This document shows positions 25,420 to 34,530 of a stretch of 64,000 nt of DNA, piece after piece. This DNA is from Streptomyces virginiae (GTDB lineage Bacteria > Actinomycetota > Actinomycetes > Streptomycetales > Streptomycetaceae). The translations under genes and the position numbers were made by a program. The DNA is taken from NCBI RefSeq assembly GCF_000720455.1, contig NZ_JOAK01000017.1:1-64000 (forward strand), in the 5' to 3' direction. Each line of letters opens with the position of its first letter. The stretch's first letter is position 1. The notes under the pieces are model-generated. The model did no database searches. It was not told where the DNA came from and worked only from the letters and a program-made list of their open reading frames with translations.

Positions 25420-26316
25420 GTGTCCTCTCCCCACTGCTCCTCTTCTTTCCGTGCCGCCTACGACGAGGTGCTCGCCGGATGGCCCGGCCCCGTCGAGGCC
25501 GTCGACCTGCCGACCCCCTACGGGACCACCCGCGTCACCAGCTGCGGCCCGGCCGACGCCCCGCCGCTGGTCCTGCTGCCGGGCGGCGGGGCCACCTCCG
25601 CGGTGTGGGGCGCCTGCGCCGCCGCCGGAGCCGCCCGCACCCACCGCGTGCACGCCGTGGACCTGCTGGGCGAACCGGGGCTCAGCGTCCCGGAGCCCGG
25701 GCGGGCCCCGCGGACCGCCGAGGACCTGACCGACTGGCTCGACGCGGTGCTCGACGGGCTCGCCCCGCACGGACCGGTGACCCTCGGCGGGCACTCGTAC
25801 GGGGCCTGGATCGCCGCCCACCACGCCGCCCGGCGGCCCGCCCGGCTCGGCCGCCTCGTCCTGCTCGACCCGACCCAGGTCTTCGCGGGACTGCGCCCCG
25901 GCTACGTCCTGCGCGCCCTGCCCGTGCTGCTGCGGCCCACCCCGCGGCGGATCCGCTCCTTCCTCGCCTGGGAGACCCGCGGGGCGGCCCTCGATCCGGC
26001 CTGGCTCCGGCTCCAGGACGAGACCGCCCGCTTCCCGACCGGCCGGCCCGTCACCGGACCGCGCCCCGACCTCGGCGCGCTCGCGAAGCCGCCCGGTGGG
26101 CGGGCGGGGGTCCGGGTGGACGTCCTCTTCGCCGGGCGGGCGCGCTGCCACGATGCCGTCCGGGCGGCCCGCGCCGCCCGCGAGGCGCTGCCGGGTGCGC
26201 GGGTCGACGTACTGCCCGGGGTCTCGCACCATGGCCTGCCCCTGACGGCCGCCGCCGAGATCGCCCGCCTGCTCGCCGACCAGGAACCCGCGCGTCAGCG
26301 GCGCATCGACCCGTAG
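25420..26316 (+). CDS. Alpha/beta hydrolase
   Basis: A 298-residue cytoplasmic hydrolase. The oxyanion motif is LLPGGGATSAVWG, the nucleophile elbow is GGHSYG (Ser near residue 127), and the C-terminal GVSHHGLP carries the catalytic His. The GTG at 25420 has AGGAG seven bases upstream. The gene is divergent from MarR and MocR regulators, which suggests induction by a small organic compound. The substrate is unknown. Confidence 0.9.
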   Translation: MSSPHCSSSFRAAYDEVLAGWPGPVEAVDLPTPYGTTRVTSCGPADAPPLVLLPGGGATSAVWGACAAAGAARTHRVHAVDLLGEPGLSVPEPGRAPRTAEDLTDWLDAVLDGLAPHGPVTLGGHSYGAWIAAHHAARRPARLGRLVLLDPTQVFAGLRPGYVLRALPVLLRPTPRRIRSFLAWETRGAALDPAWLRLQDETARFPTGRPVTGPRPDLGALAKPPGGRAGVRVDVLFAGRARCHDAVRAARAAREALPGARVDVLPGVSHHGLPLTAAAEIARLLADQEPARQRRIDP

Positions 26317-26334
26317 AGTCGCTATTTTCCTGAT

Positions 26335-27165
26335 ATGTCCGCCGGTCAGGCCCTAGCGGCCACTTCCGCCACCGTCCCGCTCGCGTCCCCCCAGCCGCGC
26401 CTGCTGTACGACGCCTGCCCGCTCTGCTCCGACGCCGGCATCTCCGTCCTGAGGACCGGGGACTGCTCGCGGCACCCGCTCTACAAGCCCGTCGTCGCAC
26501 CGGTCATGACCTGGATGCGCTGCGCCGCCTGCGGGCACGTCTTCACCGACGGCTACTTCTCGGACGAGGTCTCGGCCGAGATCTTCTCCGCGACCAACCC
26601 GAACCAGCAGCCCGGTGCGGGCTTCGAGCAGAACCGCTACACCTCGGCGCGCATCGTCGAACGCGTCGCGCGCTTCGCGGCGGACGGCCGCTGGCTCGAC
26701 GTCGGCTTCGGCAACGGATCACTGCTGTTCACCGCCGAGGAGTGGGGCTTCGAGCCGCACGGCCTCGATCTGCGGCCGTCGACGGCGGAGGGGCTGCGCC
26801 GGCTCGGCATCGAAGCGCACTGCGCCGACCTCACGGCACTCGACGCCCCCGGCCGGTACTCCGTGATCAGCCTGGCCGACGTGCTGGAGCACATGCCGTA
26901 CCCCGGCGAGGGCCTGGCCGCAGCGCACCGTCTGCTGCGCGACGGCGGCGTGATCTTCGCGTCGATGCCCAATTACGACTGCTCGGTCTGGCGCCTGCTC
27001 GACGCGGGCGAGGCCAACCCCTACTGGGGGGAGCTGGAGCACTTCCACAACTTCAGCCGCCGGCGCCTCTACGAGCTGATGGAGGAGCACGGCTTCGAGC
27101 CCCTCCACTACGCGGTCAGCGAGCGCTACCGCGCCTGCATGGAAGTCATCGCCCGCCGCGTCTAG
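26335..27165 (+). CDS. Class I SAM-dependent methyltransferase with Cys-rich N-terminus
   Basis: A 276-residue protein. The SAM-binding motif is WLDVGFGNGSLLFTAEEWGF (about 120-139), with the acidic residue in GLDLRPS and a later SLADVLEHMPYPGEGL. The N-terminus holds CPLC (residue 28 onward) and CAAC (near 62), a likely zinc ribbon. This layout is seen in Methyltransf_23 proteins of sugar or polysaccharide modification. It starts 18 bases after the alpha/beta hydrolase and may be in the same operon. Confidence 0.88.
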   Translation: MSAGQALAATSATVPLASPQPRLLYDACPLCSDAGISVLRTGDCSRHPLYKPVVAPVMTWMRCAACGHVFTDGYFSDEVSAEIFSATNPNQQPGAGFEQNRYTSARIVERVARFAADGRWLDVGFGNGSLLFTAEEWGFEPHGLDLRPSTAEGLRRLGIEAHCADLTALDAPGRYSVISLADVLEHMPYPGEGLAAAHRLLRDGGVIFASMPNYDCSVWRLLDAGEANPYWGELEHFHNFSRRRLYELMEEHGFEPLHYAVSERYRACMEVIARRV

Positions 27166-27168
27166 ACC

Positions 27169-27219
27169 GTGTCCGCAACGCCCCGCCTGCCCGGCGGGGT
27201 CCGGCTACTTTGCGGACAC
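27169..27219. terminator. Nested hairpin between convergent genes
   Basis: GTGTCCGCAA at 27169-27178 pairs with TTGCGGACAC at 27210-27219, and an inner CCCCGCC/GGCGGGG hairpin sits between. It lies between the methyltransferase stop and the ArsC-like stop, and probably ends both transcripts. Confidence 0.75.
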
Positions 27220-27222
27220 TGG

Positions 27223-27594
27223 CTAGCCATTGCGGGACAGGGCGTCGCGGACGGCCTCTTCGGAGCGGGCGACCACGGCCGTGCCGTCCTCGGCGGTGAT
27301 GATCGGGCGCTGGATGAGCTTCGGGTGCGCGGCCAGGTGGGCGATCCACCGGGCCCGCGCCGCGTCCGACTCCTCGCGCGGCAGGTCCCGCACGCCGGTC
27401 TCCTTGGCCAGCGGGTCCGAGGTGCGCGTGATGTCCCACGGCTCCAGCCCGAGACGGCCCAGCACCTCGCGGATCTCGTCCTGCGACGGCACGTCCTCCA
27501 GGTAGCGGCGCACGGTGTAGTCGGCGCCCTCGGCGTCCAGCAGGGTGAGCGCGCTGCGGCACTTGGAACAGGCGGGGTTGATCCAGATCTCCAT
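27223..27594 (-). CDS. ArsC/Spx family protein (arsenate reductase-like)
   Basis: A 123-residue thioredoxin-fold protein. NPACSKCRSALTLLDAEG gives a CSKC motif at residues 9-12, and RRYLEDVPS and RPIITAEDG follow as in the ArsC/YffB group. It has the single-domain length of that family. No arsenic resistance genes are nearby, so it may be a general thiol reductase rather than a dedicated arsenate reductase. Confidence 0.88.
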   Translation of the reverse strand: MEIWINPACSKCRSALTLLDAEGADYTVRRYLEDVPSQDEIREVLGRLGLEPWDITRTSDPLAKETGVRDLPREESDAARARWIAHLAAHPKLIQRPIITAEDGTAVVARSEEAVRDALSRNG

Positions 27595-27701
27595 GGCCCC
27601 AACCCTACCCAGGGCCCGTCTGGCCAGGGGCTTTTGTCAGTGGTCCCCGGTAAAATCGAGGGAGAACGACAGGAAGCCAACTACCGTTTGGGAGGCTGTA
27701 G

Positions 27702-27953
27702 ATGGCCACTGCCAGCACCGTCCGGCCCGTCCAGAAGAAGCCGCTGCCGGCGGGCCTGCCCCGCGAGTGGTACGAGAGCCACAACCGCCGTCTGAAGGCG
27801 ATGCGGCTGGCGATATCCCTGCTCGACTCGGGGACGTATGACGCCAGGCGCGCCACCAACCGGAAGATCCGGACGATGGCCGTCCGGACGGGGATCCACC
27901 GCCCGTCCAACGTCACCTGCAAGATGGTGCGCGCGTTCATCAAGGAATCGTGA
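27702..27953 (+). CDS. Small basic protein of unknown function
   Basis: An 83-residue, strongly basic, largely helical protein (RREWYESHNRRLKAM-like start, ending KMVRAFIKES). GGGAGG lies about seven bases before the ATG, a good ribosome site. Codon use fits the genome. The charge suggests nucleic acid binding, but no family was recognised. It stands alone between an ArsC-like gene and a phosphatase gene, with a terminator after it. Confidence 0.72.
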   Translation: MATASTVRPVQKKPLPAGLPREWYESHNRRLKAMRLAISLLDSGTYDARRATNRKIRTMAVRTGIHRPSNVTCKMVRAFIKES

Positions 27954-27976
27954 CGGCTCGTCACCGCATGCCCCGG

Positions 27977-28010
27977 CCCCGCCCCGCCCCTGACCTCGGG
28001 CGGGGCGGGG
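27977..28010. terminator. Bidirectional GC terminator
   Basis: CCCCGCCCCGCCC at 27977-27989 pairs with GGGCGGGGCGGGG at 27998-28010 around an eight-base loop, between the convergent small-protein and SpoIIE-type genes. Confidence 0.8.
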
Positions 28011-28020
28011 TCCGGGCCGG

Positions 28021-29103
28021 TCACGGGCGGCCGTCGGGGGAGAGCAGCAGCAGGGCCACGTCGTCGCCCGGTCCGCCGTTCGTGAAGGCCGACAGGTCCC
28101 GCCACACCGCCCCGACCAGGCCCACCGGGTCCCGGGACAGGACGGGCACCCGGGTCGCCAGAGGGTAGAAGTGCCCCGCCGCGTCCCGGGCCTCGGTCGC
28201 GCCGTCGGTGTGCAGCAGGAACTGGTCCCCGGGCAGCACCGGCAGCTCCACCACCTTCGGCGGATCAGGTCCCGCGAGCCCCAGGCCCAGCGGAGGGCCC
28301 GGCTCCACCGTCACCTCGTCCACCGCCGCCCCGCGCAGCCTCAGCGCCGGCGGATGCCCGCACGACACGAACCGTACGAGGTCCAGCCCCGGCGGGAACT
28401 CCACCAGCACCGCCGTCGCGAACAGTTCCGGATGGTCCACATGGGCGTCCGCCGCGTCCGCCAGCAGCCGCCGGTCCAGCCGCACCGCCACCGCCGCCAG
28501 CTCCGCGTCGTCGAGCACGGCCTCGCGGAAGGCCCCGAGCAGCGCCGCCACCGTGGCCACCGCCGCCAGGCCGTGCCCCTGCACGTCCGCGACCAGCGCC
28601 CGTACCCCGTACGGCCCCACCCGTACGTCGTACAGGTCGCCGCCCACCAGGGTGCCGCGCTGCGCCGCCCGGTAGAGGCCCGAGCAGCGCACCGCACCCA
28701 CCCGGTCCGGCACCGGCGGCAGCACCGCCAGCTGGGCCGCCTCCGCGACGGTCCGCACGCTGACCAGCTGTTCGTCCCGGCGCTGGCGGACCCAGGCGAT
28801 GACCACGCTCAGCAGCCCGACGACGGCCACCGTCGCCAGGTCCGTGCCCCGGGCATGGGCGACGCCGATGTCGTGCACCCCCAGCAGCAGCAGGACGATG
28901 GCGGCGAAGGCCGCGGTCCCGGCCGCCCCGTACGCGAACGCGGCCACCGGCGGCAGACCCGCCAGGAAGAAGCCCAGCTCCACGTCGGTGGTGAGCGCCT
29001 GCGCCAGGACGAGGGCCACCAGAGCCGCCGCGGGCGCGATCCGGGCCCAGCGCGGCGGTGGCTCGCCGCGCAGCCCGCCCGGCTCATCGCGTCCGCGTCT
29101 CAC
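28021..29103 (-). CDS. Membrane-anchored PP2C/SpoIIE-type serine phosphatase
   Basis: About 360 residues. Two or three membrane helices near the N-terminus (about 20-100) precede a PP2C-type SpoIIE domain (about 130-358). Its metal-binding acidic residues are seen in GGDLYDV, VADVQGHG, LLHTDGATEARD and GPGDDVALL. Such Streptomyces phosphatases usually act on anti-sigma-factor antagonists; none is adjacent. The GTG at 29103 is a best guess, since GGAGG lies too close to it and no ATG is available. Confidence 0.85.
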   Translation of the reverse strand: MRRGRDEPGGLRGEPPPRWARIAPAAALVALVLAQALTTDVELGFFLAGLPPVAAFAYGAAGTAAFAAIVLLLLGVHDIGVAHARGTDLATVAVVGLLSVVIAWVRQRRDEQLVSVRTVAEAAQLAVLPPVPDRVGAVRCSGLYRAAQRGTLVGGDLYDVRVGPYGVRALVADVQGHGLAAVATVAALLGAFREAVLDDAELAAVAVRLDRRLLADAADAHVDHPELFATAVLVEFPPGLDLVRFVSCGHPPALRLRGAAVDEVTVEPGPPLGLGLAGPDPPKVVELPVLPGDQFLLHTDGATEARDAAGHFYPLATRVPVLSRDPVGLVGAVWRDLSAFTNGGPGDDVALLLLSPDGRP

Positions 29104-29192
29104 CCCTCCACCCTGGTACGGGGGCCGGGCCCGCGCACCCCGGACCGGCCCGCCGGGTGGCTTCGTACGCTCCGCGCGGCCACAGTGGTGGC

Positions 29193-29951
29193 GTGACGGG
29201 AAACGAAGGCCCCGGGCGGGCGCCCGGCCGTGCCCACGTCGAGGCGCACGGCGCCGGTGACGGGGCGGCGAGCGCACAGATGAGCACGCGGCTCAACTGG
29301 CTGCGCGCGGGGGTGCTCGGCGCCAACGACGGGATCATCTCCACCGCGGGTCTCGTGGTCGGTGTGGCCGGGTCCACCACCTCGCGCGCGACGATCCTGG
29401 CGGCGGGCGTCGCCGGGCTGCTGGCGGGCTCGCTGTCGATGGCGGCGGGGGAGTACGTCTCCGTCAGCTCCCAGCGCGACTCCGAACGGGCCGCCCTCGA
29501 CATGGAACGCCGGGAGCTGGCCGAGGAGCCCGAGGCGGAGCTGGAGGAGCTCACCGACCTCCTGGTGGAGCGGGGCCTGAGCCGGGGCGTCGCCCGGGAG
29601 GCCGCCGAGCAGCTCACGGAACGGGACGCGCTGCGCGCCCACGCCCGGGTGGAACTGGGGATCAACCCGGACGAGCTGGCCAACCCGTGGCACGCGGCCT
29701 TCGCGAGCCTCATCGCCTTCACGGTGGGGGCGCTGCTGCCGCTGCTGGCCATCATCCTGCCGGGGCCGTCGTCGCGGGTGCCGGTGACGGTGGTGGCGGT
29801 CCTGGCGGCGCTCACGCTGTGCGGGGTGCTCAGCGCACGGCTGGGCGGTGCGCCGGTACCGCGCGCCGTCGCCCGCAACGTGGCCGGCGGCGCGCTGGCC
29901 ATGGCCGTCACCTACGCGGTCGGCACCTGGCTCGGCACCGCCACCGCCTGA
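29193..29951 (+). CDS. VIT family Fe/Mn transporter
   Basis: A 252-residue CCC1/VIT1-type membrane protein. LGANDGIISTAGLVVGVAG begins helix 1, and GLLAGSLSMAAGEYVSVSSQRDSE ends the first pair. A cytoplasmic Glu-rich metal-binding segment follows (EEPEAELEELTDLLVERG), then three more helices. It is expected to move Fe2+ or Mn2+ out of the cytoplasm. The GTG at 29193 gives an N-terminal His/Gly-rich lead. Divergent from the phosphatase gene; its own promoter is not evident. Confidence 0.9.
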   Translation: MTGNEGPGRAPGRAHVEAHGAGDGAASAQMSTRLNWLRAGVLGANDGIISTAGLVVGVAGSTTSRATILAAGVAGLLAGSLSMAAGEYVSVSSQRDSERAALDMERRELAEEPEAELEELTDLLVERGLSRGVAREAAEQLTERDALRAHARVELGINPDELANPWHAAFASLIAFTVGALLPLLAIILPGPSSRVPVTVVAVLAALTLCGVLSARLGGAPVPRAVARNVAGGALAMAVTYAVGTWLGTATA

Positions 29952-30104
29952 CGGACCGGGCTCCGGAAAGCAGCCCCGCCGGCGTTCGGGGCGCGGGCGC
30001 GGAGCGCCGTGTCGTGACGCCCGACGGGCGCGCCCGTCCGGCGAAGGACGACGACGCGCCCCGAACAGCCCGAACACAGCGCAGCGACCCGGCAGGATGG
30101 GGAC

Positions 30105-30995
30105 ATGCGCATCGCAGTCACCGGGTCGACCGGGCTCATCGGCAGTGCACTCGTGCGGTCCCTGCGGACCGACGGCCACGAGGTGGTGCGGTTCGTGCGG
30201 CGGGAGCCGGCCGGCGCGGACGAGGCGCGGTGGGATCCGGAGCGCGGCCACGTCGACCGGGCCGCCCTGGCCGGCTGCGGCGCCGTCGTGCACCTGGCCG
30301 GGGCAGGGATCGGCGACCACCGGTGGACCGCCGAGTACAAGCGGAAGATCCGCGACAGCCGGGTGCTCGGCACGGCCGCGCTCGCGAACGCGCTCGCCGG
30401 ACTCGACGCACCGCCCGGCGTCCTGGTCAGCGGCTCCGCCGTCGGCTACTACGGGGACACCGGCGACCGCGTCGTGGACGAGGACGCCCCCGCCGGGCAC
30501 GGCTTCCTGCCCTCCGTCTGCCTGGAGTGGGAGGCCGCCGCCGCCCCGGCCCAGGAGGCCGGGATCCGCACCGCGTTCGCCCGTACCGGACTGGTCGTCG
30601 CCAAGGAGGGCGGGGCCTGGGGCCGGATGTTCCCCCTCTTCCGGGCCGGCGTCGGCGGCCGGCTCGGCGACGGCCGCCAGTACTGGCCGTTCATCTCCCT
30701 CCACGACGAGGTCGCGGCCCTGCGCCACATCATCGACACCCCGGCCCTCAGCGGCCCCGTCAACCTCACCGCCCCCGAACCGCTGACCAACCGCCAGGTC
30801 ACCGCCGCCATGGCCCGGGTGCTGCGCCGGCCGGCGGTGCTGCCCGTACCGGCCGTGGCCCTGCGCGTCGTGCTCGGGGAGTTCTCCGAGGACGTGCTGG
30901 GCGGTCAGCGGGCCCGCCCCGCCCGGCTGCTGGGGTCCGGCTTCGTCTTCCGCGATCCCGGCATCGAGCAAGCCATCCGAGCCGCACTCCGATAG
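30105..30995 (+). CDS. TIGR01777/SDR39U1 family epimerase
   Basis: A 296-residue NAD(P)-binding protein of the atypical SDR group. The dinucleotide motif is VTGSTGLIGSAL (residues 5-16). AVVHLAGAGIGDHRWT, SGSAVGYYGDTGD and the C-terminal DUF1731-like segment (RRPAVLPVPAVALRVVLGE...LGSGFVFRDP) define the family. The reaction is unknown in bacteria. ATG at 30105; no clear operon partner. Confidence 0.9.
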   Translation: MRIAVTGSTGLIGSALVRSLRTDGHEVVRFVRREPAGADEARWDPERGHVDRAALAGCGAVVHLAGAGIGDHRWTAEYKRKIRDSRVLGTAALANALAGLDAPPGVLVSGSAVGYYGDTGDRVVDEDAPAGHGFLPSVCLEWEAAAAPAQEAGIRTAFARTGLVVAKEGGAWGRMFPLFRAGVGGRLGDGRQYWPFISLHDEVAALRHIIDTPALSGPVNLTAPEPLTNRQVTAAMARVLRRPAVLPVPAVALRVVLGEFSEDVLGGQRARPARLLGSGFVFRDPGIEQAIRAALR

Positions 30996-31001
30996 TCGGC
31001 G

Positions 31002-31051
31002 TGCGACCGTGTGCGACCGTTCGTGACCCGGATGCGACCGTCGTGCGACCG
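31002..31051 (+). repeat. Four direct copies of TGCGACCG
   Basis: TGCGACCG occurs at 31002-31009, 31012-31019, 31033-31040 and 31044-31051, in the gap before the FAD oxidoreductase gene. The first two are ten bases apart, one helical turn. They could be binding sites for a regulator of that gene; no regulator is known for this sequence. Confidence 0.6.
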
Positions 31052-31148
31052 GAGTTGTCCGTAATACCCGGCCGAACTCGGGTTCCCCCGCAGCCGGTTG
31101 AGGGAAGGAGGATCCCCACACAGCCGCGCCGACCTCGGGGAGGGGCAC

Positions 31149-32420
31149 GTGCTCAGCAGCGCACCCAATGCCGCACACCATGCGGACGTCGTCATCGTAG
31201 GAGCCGGAGTCTCAGGACTCGCGGCCGCGCACCACCTGATCGCAGCCGGGGTCACGGTCACCGTCCTGGAGGCCGCGGACGACCCCGGCGGGCGGATGGC
31301 CACCGAAACGGCCGACGGGTTCCGGCTCGACCGGACGGCCCAGTTGCTCAACACCGCGTACAGCGAACTCGAACGCACCCACGCACTGCGCGCCCTGGTC
31401 CTGCGCCCCTTCACACCGGGGGTCCTCGTCCACACCGACGGCAGGCAGCTGCGGGCCGGGTCCCTCACCCCCGCCCGCGCCCTGGCCAGCGGATCCCTCG
31501 ACCAGGCCCGGCTCAGCGCCGCCCTCGGCAGGCTCGCCGCGCTGCCCGAGGACAAGCTGCTCGCCCGGCCCGAACGCACCGCCTCCGCCGCCCTGCGCAC
31601 CCGCGGCCTGCCGCAGCGCACCCTGGGCGGCGTGCTGAGGCCACTGCTCGCCGCCCTGCTCCGGGACCCGGAACTCACCACGTCGAGCCGGGTCGCCGAC
31701 CTCGCCCTGCGCACCTTCGCCCGCGGCCGCCTCGCCGTGCCCGAGGGCGGCGCCGCGGCCCTGCCCGACCTGCTCGCCTCCGGGCTGCCGCCCGGCACCG
31801 TACGGACCGGCATCAGGGTCCGGTCGGTGGCCACCAACCTGGTCACCACCGAGGAGCACGGCGACTTCCGCTGCCGCTCCGTCCTGCTGGCCACCGGCGC
31901 CCGCGCCGCCGCCGAGCTCCTGCCCGGCCTGCGCGTGCCCGCGTTCCACGAGGTCACCGTCCTGCACCACGCCACCGCCACCCCCCTGCCACGGGACGGC
32001 TCGCTGATCCTGGACGGGGACCCCCACTGGCCCGTCTGCCACACCGCCGTCATGAGCGCGGTCGACCCGACGCGGGCCCCCGCCGGCCGCAGCCTGGTCA
32101 CCACGACCGTGCTCGGACCGCCGCCGCCCGTGCGCACCGTCGCCTCGCGCCTCGCCCGCCTCTACGACACCCCCACCCGCGAATGGGAGCTGCTGGCCGT
32201 CCACCACACCCCGGAGGCCGTCCCCGCCATGCCCCCGCCGCACGACCGGCGCCGCCCGGTCCGGGTCCTGGCCGGGCTCTACGTGTGCGGTGACCACCGC
32301 GACACCAACACCGTCCAGGGGGCCCTGCACTCGGCCCGCCGCGCCGGCGGCGCGATCCTGCGCGACTTCGGCATCCCGCTCCCGGTCGCCCCGGAGCCCG
32401 CACTCCCGGTGGCGGCCTGA
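31149..32420 (+). CDS. NAD(P)/FAD-dependent amine-oxidase-like oxidoreductase
   Basis: A 423-residue flavoprotein. The FAD motif is DVVIVGAGVSGLAAAHHL (about 13-30), followed by VLEAADDPGGRMATE. A second ATGARAAAELLP-like motif and the C-terminal GLYVCGDHRDTNTVQGALHSAR complete an amine oxidase/phytoene-desaturase-type fold. The substrate is unknown. The GTG at 31149 has a GGGGAGG site upstream. Four TGCGACCG repeats precede it and a strong terminator follows. Confidence 0.88.
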   Translation: MLSSAPNAAHHADVVIVGAGVSGLAAAHHLIAAGVTVTVLEAADDPGGRMATETADGFRLDRTAQLLNTAYSELERTHALRALVLRPFTPGVLVHTDGRQLRAGSLTPARALASGSLDQARLSAALGRLAALPEDKLLARPERTASAALRTRGLPQRTLGGVLRPLLAALLRDPELTTSSRVADLALRTFARGRLAVPEGGAAALPDLLASGLPPGTVRTGIRVRSVATNLVTTEEHGDFRCRSVLLATGARAAAELLPGLRVPAFHEVTVLHHATATPLPRDGSLILDGDPHWPVCHTAVMSAVDPTRAPAGRSLVTTTVLGPPPPVRTVASRLARLYDTPTREWELLAVHHTPEAVPAMPPPHDRRRPVRVLAGLYVCGDHRDTNTVQGALHSARRAGGAILRDFGIPLPVAPEPALPVAA

Positions 32421-32434
32421 GAACCACAGAGGCC

Positions 32435-32473
32435 ACAGGGGCCCGGTCCACCGCCTCGGGACCGGGCCCCTGT
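32435..32473. terminator. Bidirectional terminator
   Basis: ACAGGGGCCCGGTCC at 32435-32449 pairs perfectly with 32459-32473 around a nine-base loop, between the convergent oxidoreductase and TPR-regulator genes. Confidence 0.85.
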
Positions 32474-32497
32474 CACGCCCCGGCGGGGCCGGTCCCG

Positions 32498-33946
32498 CTA
32501 GGACAGCGCCGCCACCCGGTCCCGGTACGTCCGCACGGCCGCCGCGTCCCGGTACGGCTCCAACCGCCGCTCGAAGTCCCGTACGTACTCCACCGCCCGC
32601 ACCGACCGCATCTCCATCGCCTGCTGCGCCGCCTCCGCACCCAGCGCGCACGCCTGGTCCAGCTCGCCCAGCCCCAGCCGGGCCGTGGCCAGCACCACCC
32701 GGCAGAACAGCCGCGACCGCGCGAACCCCGGCGCCCTCAGCTGCAGGGACCGCTCCGCGTGCTGCGCCGAGGCCCGGTACTGCTGCAGGTCCCGGTGACA
32801 GTGCCCGAACTCGTCCGCCAGCTGCGCCTCGTCGTACAGGCGCGCCCAGTGCGGTACGTCGTCCCCCGGACGGGCGGCGCCGAGCGCACGCTCGGCCCGC
32901 ACCAGCGAGGCCGTCGCCGCCCGGACCTCGCCGAGGACCGCGTGCCCCCGTGCCTCCGCCGCGTGCAGCATCGCCTGCACCACCGGCGGCGGGCCGGAGC
33001 CGACGCCCTGCTGGGCCACCCGGGCCAGCTGCACCGCCTCCCGGCCGTGCCCGAGGTAGACCGCCTGCCGGCTCATGGTGATCAGCACGTACGAGCCGTA
33101 GGGGCGGTCCCCGGCCGCCTGCGCCAGCCGCAGGGCCTGTACGAAGTACCGCTGTGCGAGCCCGTGCGCGGCGATGTCGTACGAGGTCCAGCCCGCGAGC
33201 CGGGTCAGGTCCGCGGCGGCCGCGAACAGCCGCCGCCCCGTGGTCTCGCCGTAGGTGCCCCGGAGCATCGGCTCGGCCTCGTGCTCCAGGTACCGCACGA
33301 GCGCCTGGCGGGCGTGCCCGCCGCCGTAGGCCTGGTCCAGGGTCCGGAAGAGGTCGCTCACCGATCTCAGCGCGGCGATGTCGCCGGCCGTCACGCGCTG
33401 CCCGGGGCCACGGTCGATCTGCCGCTGCCGCGGCACCGTGGCCCGGCCCTGGAGCGGGATCCGGGCGGCCGCCGGCTCCGCGCCGCGGGCCACGCGCTCG
33501 TCGGGCCGCCCGATCAGCCAGTCCCGGCTGGGGACGACCAGGCCGGCCGGGGTGAAGGCGATCTTCCGGAGTTCGGCGTGGGATCCGGAGTCCTTGCGCC
33601 ACAGGCCGCTCGCGATGTCCACGGCCTCCTCGGGGGTGGCCGCGAACTCCAGCCCCGCGTAGACCGGGGCGCAGGCGTCCAGACCCAGGTCCTGCGCGGA
33701 GAGCCGGCGGCCCAGCCGCCGGGTGAAGACCTCGGCGATCAGCGCGGGGGTGGTTCCGCGGGGTTGCTGGCCGCGCAGCCAGCGGGTCACGGACGTCTTG
33801 TCGTACCGCAGGTCGAGACCGTGTTCCAGGCCGAGCTGGTCGACGCGTCGGGCGAGCCCGGCGTTGGAGAACCCGGCTTCCGCGATCAGCGCCGCGAGCT
33901 GCCGGTTGGGGACACGCTGGGCAGGTCGTTCCGTCATCGGCTCCAC
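32498..33946 (-). CDS. HTH/TPR-type regulatory protein
   Basis: A 482-residue soluble protein. The N-terminus (about 12-95; AALIAEAGFSNAGLARRVDQLG, YDKTSVTRWLRGQQPRG) looks like an XRE-style DNA-binding domain. The rest is helical and TPR-like, with repeats of A-R-L-x-L pattern from about 230 to 470. Streptomyces have a group of such proteins that affect differentiation and antibiotic production; I cannot place it in a named member. The GTG at 33946 has AGGA close upstream, and an ATG nine bases later is the alternative. Confidence 0.82.
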   Translation of the reverse strand: MEPMTERPAQRVPNRQLAALIAEAGFSNAGLARRVDQLGLEHGLDLRYDKTSVTRWLRGQQPRGTTPALIAEVFTRRLGRRLSAQDLGLDACAPVYAGLEFAATPEEAVDIASGLWRKDSGSHAELRKIAFTPAGLVVPSRDWLIGRPDERVARGAEPAAARIPLQGRATVPRQRQIDRGPGQRVTAGDIAALRSVSDLFRTLDQAYGGGHARQALVRYLEHEAEPMLRGTYGETTGRRLFAAAADLTRLAGWTSYDIAAHGLAQRYFVQALRLAQAAGDRPYGSYVLITMSRQAVYLGHGREAVQLARVAQQGVGSGPPPVVQAMLHAAEARGHAVLGEVRAATASLVRAERALGAARPGDDVPHWARLYDEAQLADEFGHCHRDLQQYRASAQHAERSLQLRAPGFARSRLFCRVVLATARLGLGELDQACALGAEAAQQAMEMRSVRAVEYVRDFERRLEPYRDAAAVRTYRDRVAALS

Positions 33947-34109
33947 GGTTTCCTGACGTGACGGACCGGAGTCCCGGCCCTTGAACGGCGTGAATGTAGC
34001 GGCGAACTCCGCTCATGCCGCCCTCTCTGCCCCACATTCATCCGATCGTGTGCAGAATCGGTAGGGCTCTTTACGGACTCGCCCCCTCCGCCCGCGTACG
34101 CTGCGGGCC

Positions 34110-34454
34110 ATGACCCGCCGGCCCCACCGGTCGCACCTCCCCGAGGAGCGGCCCGATTCCACCGCTCCGCTGCCCGCGCCCGAGCTCACCGAGGCCGAGT
34201 GCCGGCGCTGCGGCACCTACATCGCGGGGCTCGACGGGCGCTACGCGTGCGGCGTGTGCGGCTGGGTGAACGACCACTCGGAGGGCCACCGGCGGCTGCC
34301 GCGCGCGGACGAGGACCCGGACCGCCCGCCGAAGGGCCGCCGACGGCCGAAGCAGCTGCCGTGGCGCATGCCGGAGCCCGGGCCGGAGTCATGGCCGGAA
34401 GCCGGGCCGGAGGCCCGCCCGGAGCCCCGGCCGCGGCCGGACACGGGGCCCTGA
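34110..34454 (+). CDS. Small zinc-ribbon-like protein
   Basis: A 114-residue protein. Two Cys pairs, CRRC near residue 31 and CGVC near 47, form a probable zinc ribbon. The C-terminal half is Pro/Glu/Arg-rich with repeated PE-GPE units and is likely disordered. It precedes lipB by 76 bases on the same strand and could share its transcript. ATG at 34110. Function unknown. Confidence 0.65.
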   Translation: MTRRPHRSHLPEERPDSTAPLPAPELTEAECRRCGTYIAGLDGRYACGVCGWVNDHSEGHRRLPRADEDPDRPPKGRRRPKQLPWRMPEPGPESWPEAGPEARPEPRPRPDTGP

Positions 34455-34530
34455 AGGGGCCCGTACGGGCAGCCGTACCCTTGCTCAGTGAAGTACGTGC
34501 ACACAGCAGGTTCAATGAGGAGGCGCTGCG

